A DNA stretch of 64,000 nt from Sipunculus nudus (taxonomy: Eukaryota; Annelida; Sipuncula; Golfingiida; Sipunculidae), in NCBI GenBank assembly GCA_026874595.1, contig CM049315.1, forward strand, positions 19,923,664 to 19,987,663. The letters run 5' to 3'. The notes beneath the pieces were generated by a model. That model did not search any database. It was not told where the DNA came from and was given only the letters and a program-made list of their open reading frames with translations. Positions 35,022-47,615 of this stretch are shown piece by piece. Each line of letters begins with the position of its first letter. Position 1 is the stretch's first letter. The position numbers were made by a program, and so were the translations under genes.

Positions 35022-35130
35022 GTTACGGGGGCACATAAAAGCGGACCGAACTAGCGAAGCGGTTGGTACGCCGGACTTGTTCGCCACCGACCTGGGTTCG
35101 ACTCATCGATTTCTCTTCGTAACAATTTGA
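35022..35130 (+). repeat. tRNA-derived SINE, right copy
   Basis: Repeats GTTACGGGG, CACATAAAAGCGGACCGAAC, the A box TAGCGAAGCGGTTGG and the B box GGTTCGACTC of the left copy. It then loses about 15 bp but recovers an AACAATTTG block also seen in the left copy. Direct orientation relative to the left copy. Confidence 0.7.
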
Positions 35131-35549
35131 TGCGTGTAATAGTTTATTTGAAACATGAGAGACATGGCACTTTTTAAATTGAATAGCGTCCTTATTTGAG
35201 GAAACAGATGAAACTGGCCATGATGCATGTTTCAATAACGTTCTGCGAAATTCGATCTAGTAATTTTTTCTGTGGCGATTAATAGTCTAGACCTTTATTA
35301 AAGATAGTTTACGTAAAACATACATTGGTTGTAGGCAGGCGAGACACATGTAATAAATCAGTGACTTATTTATCTTTTATCCTTTTGGATCATAAGATTA
35401 TTTCTAAAACTTTTATGAACAGGAATATTGGGTTTTATAGGAGAAAACAATGCGGATGATTAGCATATGATGATAAATGATATGATGCTTTATAAAAAAA
35501 AACAAATGTCCAGTAATTTTTTTTAATTCTTTAAAAGGATAGGTCCATG
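35131..35549. other. Intergenic, nothing recognised
   Basis: A few more ACATG strings; no gene. Confidence 0.4.
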
Positions 35550-35670
35550 GCCTGTTGGTGGCACTGTTTATTGAATGAGGATGTAGGTTTCCATGTGATA
35601 AGAATGATAAGCCTTCTGGATTTTAGGTTTTATATGAACGGGGTTAGGAATAATCCAGAAGTCATAACTT
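35550..35670 (+). repeat. Dispersed repeat (TATTGAATGA family), copy 2
   Basis: GGCACTGTTTATTGAATGA, GATAAGAATGATA and CATAA blocks match 25940-26080. Confidence 0.5.
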
Positions 35671-38004
35671 GTCGATAAGACATAAGAGCGAATCTCTGAG
35701 ACCCTAAGACGTGTTTTCACCATTATGCCATTGAGGCAGTGCCCAGTTATTTGCTTCAAATTGACTATAAGAAGACCTATGATACATTTGAATGGGAAAT
35801 GAAAAAAAAAACACATTGTAAGCTTTTAATGTTGCAAACCTTTTCATACGTTGCATCAATAAAATAGTAATGTACCATCGTATATTATCAATCATGGACA
35901 CGATTCAAAAGGGAGTCGGGCAGGAACGTTCGCCGTCTCCGTTTTGTCCTTGTAGGAGAACTCTTCTTCCTTCATTTGCGAATTCAACATTAAAATTCAA
36001 ATAATTTCCGACTTCAGGAAAAGAAATATGTTATCATTACTACAAATTTGTTCCCTGGAATTTTCCCTGGGTTTAAAGGCACCTTTATTTAAACCGAGGA
36101 AAAATGGTCATGGATAGAAGCAGAGTAGTAAAGATTATGGTGTGGTGATCGGGATAAGTCAGGTGCTATGCTGCATTGTTTCTTTTTGATATAAGGTTCC
36201 TATTGATGTACCAGATATTCTGAACAACAGGTATAATATGGCTTTGTCAGACGACTTTCTCTTTCTCTTCGTAAATATTTTAAATAATCTGCCAAGTCGG
36301 AAAAGGGTGCCCTTGCCTAATGGATATTTAATGATATTTTGGTTAAGTACCCACAGTCAAATTAATGGTAGATCTTTATTATTCTCAATCTGCTTACGGT
36401 TTGATTTATAATGCTAGATAGTAGCTTTAAGAAAAAATATTCCTTTCTTTCGATTTCGGTACCAAAGACAAAAATTGTATTGATGTGAATTAAAAGAGTT
36501 TTCTGCATTGAAATATGCAATGCCAAGGTCCTGCAAATTACTTCGAAACAATACAGAACAGAGCAAGAGATGTGTCAGATCTATCCGTTTACTCCAATTA
36601 AACATATGTTAACTGGCAGCTAACCCCTTAACTTTGCATAAGAAAAGTACTAAAAGTTTCAAATCGTGATGTACTTTCTGCAATAATTTGTCAGAATGCA
36701 ATTATCTTCTAAAATGACTATAAAAATGAAGTAAAAAATATCAAATTTATATATGGATTTGTCGGGATTTCCTTTCGCGACACAAAGTCCATTGCGCAGT
36801 AAATGTAAATGTTGACACCTAATTTGTTTTCTGTCGCTTTCAGTTCGGTCAGTTGGTTTGTCAATTATAATCTAATCCTCACAGCCAAACATTTCTGACA
36901 ATTAGTTTCGTTAATGCTATACAGCATTAAAGTAATAAAGGAGCGCTATTAATCCTTTACACATCTATATTATATGAGGTGTCATGAACGATTCTGCAGA
37001 ACCGTCACTGTACATGGAGAAAATAACCAAGCAAAAAGTGCTCTACATTAAGGTAATCAGTTTTAAGGATGAATGGGTAACTTGTCATCATAGACCATTC
37101 AGACAGGTTATTCATCTCTACTTTGAATTTATTACACTTCGTTGACTTTCCAATAATTTCCAAAATTATTTTTTAAAAGCAGTTTATTTCCTGTAGGATT
37201 AATTTATAATAATTTACAAATATAAAAATGCCGCTGTTACACGGTTGATTTACATGTTAATCACAAGTGAATCCCGGGATAATTAAACCAAATTTGATAG
37301 AGTAGTTCACAACTTTTAAGAAGCTCTCGATTTCCTTTATTAACGTCATATATGGATAAGATTAAGTTTTTGCGAATATCAAGTATTCTCTTTATAATAC
37401 CCAATGGAGATATTAAATGAATGCTTTTGGGAAATAACTATACGGCTGATAAGATGTATCACTTTTATTTAGGACAATTAAGTTAATAAGTACAAGGGAA
37501 ATGATTAAAGACACACTTGATAGCATTTAAACAAAACAGTAATTATAATCCTGTCTCACTCACACTGAAAACATCAGGGTTCCCAAGAGAACTATTTTAT
37601 TAAGACCGCCCTCTGGAAGTTTCGATTACAGTGATTATTTAGCGGGATATAAAATGTTGGTTCGGCCACTTCATTTACATAGTTTACATATAGGTTTTCT
37701 TGAGTGCTCAAAGCCTTAATGCCATCTTGCTATATATTTATGTATCTTTCTGGGTGTCCTGTGCCTGAATCGGGCTCTGCTAGAAAGTTCCTTATTGATG
37801 ACCTAATGATCAGCGCTTGCACATTCTGCTACATGGTGATTTTATCTTTTACGATGTAATTTCCGAGTATTTCCGAGTATTTCTGATATAGCTTTATTAA
37901 ATCTCCTGGTAGTCGTCATTATACGAGAAAAAAGAGGGTCCAAGGCGTAAACACGAAATTTGACCAGGATATTAGAGTTTCATTTCTTGTTATGAAAAGG
38001 AACC
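35671..38004. other. Intergenic, nothing recognised
   Basis: No supported gene in 2.3 kb of AT-rich sequence. Confidence 0.45.
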
Positions 38005-38360
38005 CAGAAATCTGATGTCTAATGTCTTATTATGAACAAGACCTCACATTTTCATTCTTATGTCTATTGAACAGGACCTCAAAAGTTTCAGTCTCATGTA
38101 TTGTTTTGAACAGGACGTCAGGTTTTTAGGCTTATGGCTTGTTATGTATAAGACCTCAGAAATTTGCAGTTTAATGCATTGTTATGTACATAATCTCATA
38201 AATATAACTATAAATATAGTCTAATGTCTTGTTATAAACAGGGACCCATAAATTTATAGTATTATGTCTTGTAATGAACAAGACCTCAGATTTTCTTATG
38301 TCCAATGACCAGTGTCTCTGATTTTACGTCTTGTATCTTCTTATGTACAGGGTCTAAGGT
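38005..38360 (+). repeat. Degenerate ~50-bp tandem repeat, about seven copies
   Basis: Repeated TAATGTCTTGTTATGAACA followed by GACCTCA and a short T-rich link. Copies differ by 15-30 percent by eye, so the array is old. Confidence 0.75.
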
Positions 38361-39689
38361 TTTCACTATATCTTACAAATATGACTTCTTGATTTACCCT
38401 CACCCCGTGTATAGAAACATGAATTCTATAAGGAATAAACATGACATACCATTCGTATAATATTCTAAGCTTCATCGTTTTGCAAGAGATATAACCATCT
38501 TCAAAATTTGCCTGATAATCAGTTTGAAATTATTAAGTACGTATATTGATGAACATATAGAACTATGGGTTTATCGTGAAAAGACGATAACAATATATAT
38601 TTTACTGAATAATTTCAGTTGAATGTATAAATTAAACATAAATTATATTAAGAATTATTGAACCAAGGGAACATTAATGAAATCTGCTTGAAAAAGTAAA
38701 CGTGTCACTTAATATTCTAAAATCAATCAGACGGCGAGGTCATCTCACATCTAATTTCATTCTGAGCCATTCTGGAAATGAAAATGCCTGAGATAAAGGA
38801 AAATGAACTTACTTTCCTCCCCTGAGAATGGAAAAAAATATTCCCCATATGAATTTTTGAAAACGTCTGCCTACCACAGATCTCCCGAATTATTTCTGAC
38901 CAAATCCGCACCCTTTACATGTTAAACCTTATATATAAAAATCATTCGATCTCAACAGATTAGCTGAAGTTATTTGTATGAGAAACAGGATGATTCAGAT
39001 TGTGTGGATAGTTTTGTTCACAAACCCATCTCCATACTGTCAAGGTTCTTGGAGCACGCGTTCAGAGATACAGCTTCATTGATCTGCTCTGGTATCTATT
39101 TCGCGAATAATGAGAAAGCCTGTATATAAATGTAAACAATAAGCATATTAATGTAAATAGTACGCAAACGACACACATTATCACACTTAGAATACAAGCT
39201 TTTATTTGACTGGTCAGATTATCGATGCCAATTTGGTAATGCGTAATATATCATTTAAGAATAGCAAAGGTACGAGCTATTGCCTTCATTATTCATGAGG
39301 TACACGCCAGAGTTACGAAGGTTTCTGAAGAGGTGCAGCATACAGGTTATGATTCTATAAGCATTTTTACAGGCAGCAGGCGCCACCTGAAATACCGTAT
39401 AATAATCCAAATTTACCTTTGGAAATTTGATTTATTTTTTTATTAAAAATGCCTCTGCAATCTGCATAATCGTGTTATACTTCCGTAATTCTGTATATGA
39501 ATTTTTTGTCAATAAGGTTATATTGCAAACAACTTCAATAATGACAATGTAACTGGGCTTTTTTTCTCATTTTTTTGCGGATGTTACCGCCTCCATTTTT
39601 AATGCTAGCTTACATCGTATGTATATTTTCAGAATTCCATTCCGGTTTCGGACTACGTTACAGTGCATTAACATCCTGATGTTAACCAA
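38361..39689. other. Intergenic, nothing recognised
   Basis: AT-rich, no supported gene. Confidence 0.45.
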
Positions 39690-39895
39690 GTCCGGTGGCA
39701 ACCGCACCTGTGGGTTCTGGGCTTTTGTTCGTCCCCATTGCTAGGTTATACCACCGTTGAACCCCCGAGAGGCGCACTCGTTTGTGTGAAACACGGCCTT
39801 CTCGTTTAGCCTGCACAGCGCTCACCTTGGGTGGGGGATTCGAACCCACGATCTCTGGGCTTTCAACCTTTAAGCTCTGTAAACAAAAGTCCGTC
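39690..39895 (-). repeat. tRNA-derived SINE-like repeat
   Basis: On the minus strand, AGAGCTTAAAGGTTGAAAG is followed by the B-box string GGGTTCGAATCCCCC. A GC-rich tail with GAGCGCTGTGCAGG follows. The A box is degenerate and there is no full tRNA cloverleaf, so I call a SINE and not a tRNA gene. Confidence 0.5.
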
Positions 39896-40288
39896 TCACC
39901 ATGATAATATTATTGTTAAGTCATTTTCAATTAGTAGTTGAAATTTAAATACATTCTTTAAAAATAAAATACCTAACATATCTCAATAAATGTAAATAAT
40001 GTGTGATGATAGAGGCCTGAATCTGAGGGAGAAATGTATTTAAAATTTAGGTTTATCGATTTGGCTTGATTTGATGGGTGAATATTCCTGGATCTGAAGA
40101 TCTGCATTTAAGTTACGCGACTACTCGAAAAACTGTACTAATTATTCATTGGTCCATTAAAGATCCTTCTAGAAATCTCACAGGATTTTTTCGGAGATAT
40201 TAGGTAGACAAAATAACTAACACATACACTCACAAACAGACTTAGCAAGATGATTATATAAACCTCAGCCAGTTTCGTTTTCGGAGAT
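39896..40288. other. Intergenic, nothing recognised
   Basis: AT-rich spacer. Confidence 0.4.
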
Positions 40289-40425
40289 CAGGGTCGGATA
40301 CAGGATTTAAGAAGAGGAGGGGTCCAGCCCAGGAGGACTAGACAAAGCCTAAAAAGGTCTCCATGAAAGTTGGAGGGTTCGAGGCCGCAAACCCTGGTCT
40401 ATAAAAGGTTACGGCAATTGAAAAA
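40289..40425 (+). repeat. GGATCCAGGA-family repeat, copy 2 (truncated)
   Basis: GGTCGGATACAGGATTTAAG, AGGAGGGGTCCAG, GAGGGTTCGAGGCCGCAAA, GGTCTATAAA and CGGCAATTGAA follow the order of the copies at 1735 and 47396. The G-rich 3' half is missing. Confidence 0.6.
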
Positions 40426-41835
40426 TTGTATTAAATTAGAGTTTTTATTACTTGACATAATGTCAAAATAACCGCTTTGGGACAAGTAGTTCAAGATTAT
40501 TTGACATATACTAAATATCTCCTCTGTTAGTTATTTATGAAAAAGCTCCAGACGTTTTCTCCGAAAGAAAATGTTAACCCTGCGCTTCTACGTATGGAAA
40601 AAATTACAAATTTATCTTACAATATTTATTTCAATATTTTTGTGGCAGGCAACAATAAATAAAATCAGCTACATCCATTACGTCAACTTTACACTCTTAA
40701 ATTAGTTTTTCCACTAGGAGACTTGCCTGATAAAAGGGTTCTCCTTTCTCGTAAATGTTATCATTCTGTTAAAATATTAATAACCGAATATTAGAGTGGT
40801 CAATTTGTAATATGAACGTCGCCGATTAGTCAAATTTAAGAAAAACTAATCCACCACTTTATCAGTTTATTTCAGCAGCCGAAGGAAGCAAAAAAGAAAC
40901 TCCCCCGTACAAGACACGTACATATCATTATTGCACTAGTTTGATAAAAATAAGATATTTTATTTGTATAAATTATTTGTTCAAAAGTTGAGCAAAGCAG
41001 GTACACCGAAAGGATGCCGAATGACCAAAGTTTGTTTCTGAATGTAATTACAGACACACATTTTATAGGGAATTAAAGCCCAACAAGCAATCTATCATAA
41101 TAATCAATTGCGCATCAAATTTTTATTTAATAAACAGAGTTATCTCTTGTATACTGTTAAATTTTCAGACTATGCATTTGAAGAAAATAAAATGAAGAAG
41201 TAACCAAGTATCGTGTTATTTGTTTTGTTGGCTAATATGAAACAAAAACAACTTCAGCCTTGTGAGGTCGTTCTTATTCACCATAGAATATAATAAAAGC
41301 TTGAATAAAAAGTATTTCAGAAGAATTATTTGAATAATTAAAGCGGTTCTCTACTCCAAAATATCAAAATAAAGGACAGGCTAAATCTCCAACTAATAAA
41401 TTCTGCTCGCATAGTCGCTGCAAATCTATTTTTTCAATACCATAAAAAATAACAATCCCGACCGAACCTGATTTTAAGGATGAAATAAAGAACATTTCGT
41501 TTTTCAACCGAATAGGCAGATTATCCGATCTCGGATGACATTGCTGCTAATACAACAGTTACACAGTTTTATTTATTGAAGTAAAGCGGGCCCTTGACAA
41601 ATCCATGTGCAACTCAAACGGAAAAAAAATATTTAACACATTGGCGACCCTTGTCTACGGGTAATTGTAAATATGTACATATCAAGATGAGATACTCAAA
41701 CACATTCAGGATTCCTGTTTACACATAATTGCAAAAAAATGAACATTTCCAGAATTTTAAGGGGATATTTTCAATTTATATAATGTAAAGAAACCTAAAT
41801 ACCATTACTTAAAAATAAACCAACACATTTTAGGA
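40426..41835. other. Intergenic, nothing recognised
   Basis: No supported gene. Confidence 0.45.
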
Positions 41836-42120
41836 AAATCAGCTTGCTACCCCCACTTGTGTAAGCTATTTGAAAGAATTATATGTTCTTAGAGATTGGA
41901 CTGGGCCGAGTTGGGTCCAATGTATGTTTATTAACGACAATAAACCAGGCTTTCTCACCGGGAGATCAATTTGTGATCATTTATTCCGGCTTAGTTTGGT
42001 CATCATGCATGGCCCGGAGCAAACGAAACAGACCTTATCCACATTTTATGATGTTAAAAAGGCCTTTGGTACAGCCTGGGTTGACGGACTCCGCGTTAGG
42101 CTTATAAGATCCAGTTTGCA
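41836..42120 (+). pseudogene. LINE (non-LTR) reverse transcriptase fragment
   Basis: Three frames together show the order typical of a non-LTR reverse transcriptase: ISLLP at 41838, KLFERII at 41863, then PGFLTGRSICDHLFRL and YDVKKAFGTAW...GLRVRLI in the frame of 41870-42145. These correspond to fingers and palm, including the FxDvekAFD catalytic-motif region, where the expected Asp after AF is Gly. Frameshifts, a stop, and absence of the YxDD box and endonuclease show a dead 5'- and 3'-truncated copy. A Jockey/CR1-like family is possible but not resolvable. Confidence 0.75.
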
Positions 42121-42397
42121 GCGTAAATTGGTAAGACAGGACTAATCTCCTAATTTGTGACAGGCCGGAACCTATGATTGACGTTAACAGTCTGAGGGCA
42201 CTTTCTCGCTCCTTGATCACCCGGAGGTTCAGTGTCCTACAGGCTTGCACTGTTAGGAGGACCCACGTGAATTAGCCATACAGATACATACCTATATAAA
42301 GCTACAAACATATTTAAACAATAGATCCGCCCGATGGTATATCTATGGATCAATAGTATTCTTATGTGTAGCTTACTTACATTAACTAGAACTATAA
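42121..42397. other. Sequence next to the LINE fragment
   Basis: No protein similarity recognised. Confidence 0.35.
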
Positions 42398-43085
42398 CAC
42401 AACTATAAGTCATCTGAGCTATAGCAATGGACCTTTGTCCGTCCTTCCGTTAACAAAAACACTTTATAGAACTGTTGTACCTGCGAAACTCAAATTCAAC
42501 ATGCTGTTAGATGGCCCTAGGTTTTCCTACCATACCCAAAACATGGTCACTGCTACTTTAGTTCAAGAAATGAAGGGAAAAACCTTAGTTTTCAAGTAAA
42601 CGCTTATTGTTACCCTTCAAGAGTGCCTTATTTAATAAAACCATCAGTGTTATTTCATTTATATTTGGCAAAGATATATATTCCTCTGTATATTTCTTAA
42701 TGTACTTCCCGGAAATAAGGTCAATATTGTTAAATTTGTTGAAGTTATGAGCCCCAACATAATGTACTTTATCAAAGCATCATGAAAGATATTAACCCAC
42801 TTTATATGGAAACTGTTAAAGCTGTTTTTTTCCAGCATATAATTATATTTATTTAGATTTAATTGTACACCTAAAATTGGATCATAATTTTAATATTTAA
42901 GTTATTAGCATAGATGTAAAATTAGTACCTAAAATTACGCTCAATTGACTATGGCTCATTATTGTCCTGTTAGCACTGTTGACTTAATTTTCACAGCATG
43001 AACATATAAGGATTCATGATTCGTTAGAGTTTTTTTGAAGACTGTGACATAAATAAATGTATACGCTTCACTCGAACTGAGCTAG
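42398..43085 (+). repeat. Dispersed repeat with palindromic head, distant copy
   Basis: Keeps the right arm of the head (ACTATAAGTCATCTGAGCTA), a short GTCC remnant, CTGTTAGATG, CCTACCATACCCAAAA and the TCCTGTTAGCACTGTTGA block of the 5692-7960 units, then ends before the poly-C run. Confidence 0.65.
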
Positions 43086-43088
43086 GTT

Positions 43089-43115
43089 CCCCTCCCCCCC
43101 CCCCCCCCCCCCCCC
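43089..43115 (+). repeat. Poly-C run
   Basis: Near-uninterrupted C homopolymer. It marks the end of the dispersed repeat to its left. Confidence 0.9.
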
Positions 43116-45158
43116 ATGGACAGGATGCATAAACAAGATGATATTTATAGTTTTCTATGTTTAATATTATCTTTATTCAGTCTTTTGCTACATTTTGAAT
43201 TTTATGTCGACTACAAGGGGTTACAATGGTTAAAGTGCATATTTGATAATATGTCCTCAAAGTGATGTATTGCTATAAAAGTGTGATGCTCAAATGGTAT
43301 GGAATTCCTTACTTCAGAAGAGAATAAACTGTTTGCGTTTTTTAACATGTAGAGAATTGTATATTAATTTCATTATGAAAGTATACTTGAGAAACTTTAA
43401 TAATAAGCATGATGGCAAGATTTTGTTTCTCCTTCATCCAATCGACAGTGTGTAAACCTGATTAAAACCGGGCATTTTTATATATATTTTTTATTTAATG
43501 AAATTTAGCATGTACATTAAACTAAGAACTCAAAAGTAACCTTTTTTGAACAGTGACCAAAGGAATTATCTAGAATAGGCCAACTTGTAGCAATATGGAT
43601 TTCTTTGTGGTTTAATCTTTAACATAATTTTTTTTTAAATTCCGTTTTAACATTTTAGGATAAAAATAATAAGATATATAAAAAAATAAAAAGTTGTGTA
43701 TGCATAATTGTCATGGCTTGAACCAAGCTTAAGTTAAATAAAGATGCAACTTATAAATTTGAATAAACATATTTTTTATATTTTTAATATATCGCAAATC
43801 TATAAAATTTGTAAACTTAAAAAAAAAATTAATATTTTAAAATGAATGAGGATCTTATGCAAAATGTATTCATTTGCAACCAAAAAGGGTATGCTAAAAA
43901 TAGGGTTTATTATGAATCATTATTTGCATGTCTCAGCGGAAATAGAAGTTAACTGATCATTTCTGTATGTCCTTCTGTAAATATTTCATATGCTAATATC
44001 GAATGGCTGTAGCATTACGATTAACATTTCGAAGTGCAACAATAATACAAAAATTGTAATTTCTTTTCTGTGTTTCAGGATTTTTAAATTTTCTGTCATC
44101 TGAAAATTCAGCTGAGCACCGTGAACCATGGGTCCCTTGTTTATCTTCATGGAAACAAACGCTAAATTTTTATTTCTCATATACCCTTTCCTCTTTTTAA
44201 GTAAGGGTGACCTGAGATGTAATATTACGACGGTCTATGAGGTACAATTCCAGTAAAAACAAAAAAGAGAAACTGTTTTGTACACAAATGTATATTATGT
44301 ATTCCAAGGTGTTATAGCTCCTTATCGAGCTGACTAGTCGTGTAGCTTTCACCCTGGATCATGTTTTTACATATCTAGCTTGTGCAGCACATATTTTATA
44401 AAATATAAATTATACGATACAAACCGCAACAATGTCACCAGTTTAACCCTGCATTTCTCTCTTATTTTAGCAGGTTACTTTTTCTGTTCTATTTCGGTCG
44501 TTGGGAGACCAGGAACTGTTATTAGCTAAATTAAACAGTAAAGCTGTCAGAGACACCCCTACAGGCCCCGGCAGAAGCATTTTGAAATTGGACGACCGCA
44601 CGAAGCTGTTCGAAAAGGTTCCGAAGACATCACTCCAGATGAATTTATTTTACATTTCGGTGCGAAGCGGCGCATTGTACGGTTAATTCTGACACATTTT
44701 AACAAAATATAGCAAACCAGAACTTTATGTCGAACCAGTCCTTTTTCAAGAAAAAAAAAAAAATGGTGAGAATATATCTAAAGTACAGAATCAGAATGCT
44801 AGAAAATTGCCTCAATGTATTATATTAATATATTTATTTTATATATTTATATTACATCAATATATTATGTTAAATAAATCATTTACATCTGAGATGTAAT
44901 GTTGGTACTACTAGGTTTTGTGACCAAGAAAGCATTTGGACAATAGAAAATACCGCTGAGAAGTCATGTGACTGTCTAATCTAACACGGTGTCCGAAATG
45001 GCTGCTGACTACATGTTATTTATCCCTATATGGTTCCAATTCACAGTTTGTATTATTGCTGTAAATTTGGTGTATATACCCATTGCTTAAAAAAGTTTAA
45101 ATATGGCCAGTGAGTAAAGCTGCAATTTACACTAGCATCTCCCCCCCCCTCTCTCTCT

Positions 45159-45160
<2 letters not shown>
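43116..45160. other. Intergenic; short open frames without support
   Basis: The 61-codon frame at 44501-44686 looks moderately protein-like in composition, but I recognise no family and see no clear exon boundaries. Confidence 0.35.

Positions 45161-45210
<50 letters not shown>
45161..45210. repeat. (AT)n microsatellite
   Basis: Pure AT dinucleotides after a short C/CT tract. Confidence 0.95.
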
Positions 45211-45213
<3 letters not shown>

Positions 45214-45445
45214 TACAGATGTCTCTTTTATTGTATGCAGCAGTCCTACATGTGCATGTGCAGCGCTAGCAATGTCCTTTGCTATGGCGGCATGGCCCGG
45301 CCAACGCGTGGGGTCTGACATGTAAACACAGCGGTCATGCTAGTCTGGGGCTTTCTCGCCTGGTCGAGCTGGGCCGGCCCACGTGTGAATCCTGATATGG
45401 ATCCCTGATATGTAGAAACACAGCGTTCGTTGTTCTAGATGTTTC

Positions 45446-46066
45446 TGTAACGTGTGTGTTCCTAGGTTCTTTAGATTGTTCGGGAAATGGAAAGTTCTCG
45501 GCTTGAGGTGAAAAGTTATAAATAATGGGCTGTGCTTAGAGCCTAGAGAGGGAGGAGAGACATATTCCAGCGGACACAGAAGAGTGTTAGTCAGTTTGAG
45601 GACCTTTTCCGATAATTGCGACAGTTATAGCTTTTCTTCTAATTTGTAACGGATTTTATATAGTCTTCATTTTGCCTTTGGGACCACTATCAGAATTTTA
45701 ATTTTGGATAACAACAAATTGACTTGTGATTGAACTGGACTGTTATTCTCTGAGAAGATTTATGTTAACTGTTCATCGGGATTATATGCTTTAAAGGACT
45801 TTTTGTCGCTATGACAGTGGTGGTATCCAGGTACTCTACACTTTATTTATATACTTGTATTGACTTACTGTTGTACTGTTTTTATTGTAATTGTATTGAT
45901 TTAGTGTATTGTAATGTTAGGATTGTTTTAAGAATAAATTACAATTATTTGTTAACAAAAAACACTGACTTCTTTATTCATTCCCCTAGACATTTCACGC
46001 TGCCCAGTTTTACAGAATCTGATTTTTTTTTTCACGACTACGTTATCTGTTGATATTAGGCTCCGT

Positions 46067-46070
<4 letters not shown>
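45446..46070 (+). mobile_element. Possible solo LTR, 625 bp
   Basis: Starts TGTAACG and ends CGTAACA (TG...CA type). It holds TATAAATA at 45517-45524 and AATAAA at 45933-45938, consistent with a U3-R-U5 layout. No matching flanking duplication is visible because a TA microsatellite abuts the right edge, and no second copy or internal coding region is present. A promoter and first exon of an unrelated transcript would look similar. Confidence 0.3.

Positions 46071-46123
<53 letters not shown>
46071..46123. repeat. (AT)n microsatellite
   Basis: Pure AT run immediately after the possible LTR end. Confidence 0.95.
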
Positions 46124-46124
<1 letters not shown>

Positions 46125-47395
46125 CGTAGTGGTAGGATTCTGTTGTAAAATCTTATTCGATGATTGAAAGATAAAAATGACTGATGATCGATTATTAATC
46201 AATTATTTTATGTATCATTAATATTACCGTGAAGTCTTCTGTGCAGAATTATGCCTAAAATATTAATCGAGTAAAATCAGTCTTACTTGTACATCGCGGT
46301 GATAGGTCACGTAAAACGTCTTGACATGAGGGAACCTCTACAGCTAAAGCGGGTACTTGCTTTGTTCAGTCTTCTAAGGATTACCAGGAAAAGTAGCAAA
46401 TTCTGTTATTAATAAGAGCATCTGATTATCTTTGACTTTCCAAACCCAGTTTCTGCCAGGTACATCACGTTTGTTGATAGTCCATATCATGATGTTAAAC
46501 TACAGCCAACCTTTTTCTCCATGTCACAGTCATCTTCGCCATGAGTTGTCCAATGAAGATCTTGCTTGCCTTGTGAAGACCCATTGGAGAGAAACTTAAA
46601 TTGCTGGTTAACTCTAACGCCATAGTTGAGATAGAAAATTGAAAAGACACACATGGAACCGTTAAACTGAAACCTAAAGGTCCGCTGCTTATGAACGTTT
46701 CAACAGAGAACAATCTGGCCATCAAAAAAGTCCTTACAGACAAACAGACAAATGCAAAACCAAATAGCTACAATTATATACAAATTATTCATGTACACAC
46801 TGGCCCATAATCTTATGTCTAATAAACTAATTAAAATTTTAATTGTTTATGCTCATTTCCTGTAAATGTCAAAACATCTTCCTGTTTTATCAACAAACTG
46901 TCTGTCTGTCGTTCTAGGCAGCTGAGGAGTCAGAGTAAATGGTTGGCGGCTGAAGCATAGTAACCATGATGAAACTGAAAACTCTTAGATGTTCTTCATT
47001 ACCATCAAGGCAGTGTAAGGACCATCCGTGCCGAGACCCAGCTCCATCGTGTCACTGTTAAATGACTAAAACGCCACCAATGACATGCGGAGGGACAAGT
47101 TCATTACTCTCCTGACTAGTGCCTCCACAATCAGTGAAGGCACTCCGGAATAGATCCATCAGTGACATACAATCGATGGCCAATTTTACACTGCTTTCCT
47201 GGACTTCTGGGCCTGTTTATTCTTCTAGCATTTCTCTGCCCCCTCTCCCAGGAAGCACACAGCCGAAATAACCACATTACCAAATGGAAGTTTATTCGTT
47301 GGACATTTTCCTGCCATCCATGTCCAGTACCCATTCACGCTTGGGCAGAAAAGGGCTTCTCTGTTGCAAAGACTTAGCGCGGAACGTCCAGTCCA
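46124..47395. other. Intergenic, nothing recognised
   Basis: Several short open frames on both strands, none recognisable. Confidence 0.4.
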
Positions 47396-47615
47396 GTTCT
47401 AGAAGCGGATAGAGGGTAGGGGGGTTCAGGGGGTCAAGACCCCGCCCCCCCCCCCCCCCAATGTTCAGCCGCCGCAACCTTATTTAAGGGTTTAAGACCA
47501 ATTTTTGCGCCCTGGACCCGATTTTTTTTTATCTGGGGACCTGTTTTATAATTTTTCATTATTGCTCCTGGATTGGACCCCTACTTTTCCTTAATCCTGG
47601 ATCCACCCTCAGTCC
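47396..47615 (-). repeat. GGATCCAGGA-family repeat, copy 3 (near full length)
   Basis: On the minus strand it reads GGTGGATCCAGGATTAAGG, AGTAGGGGTCCAA, GGTCCCCAG, GGGTCCAGGGCGCAA, GGTTGCGGCGGCTGAA, a G-homopolymer, GACCCCCTGAACCCCCC and CTCTATCCGC. This parallels copy 1 throughout. The two ends are imperfect inversions. Confidence 0.7.

Noticed and set aside
39800-39880. tRNA gene on the minus strand
   Set aside because: Only a B-box and a weak A-box are present; no aminoacyl stem or cloverleaf can be drawn.
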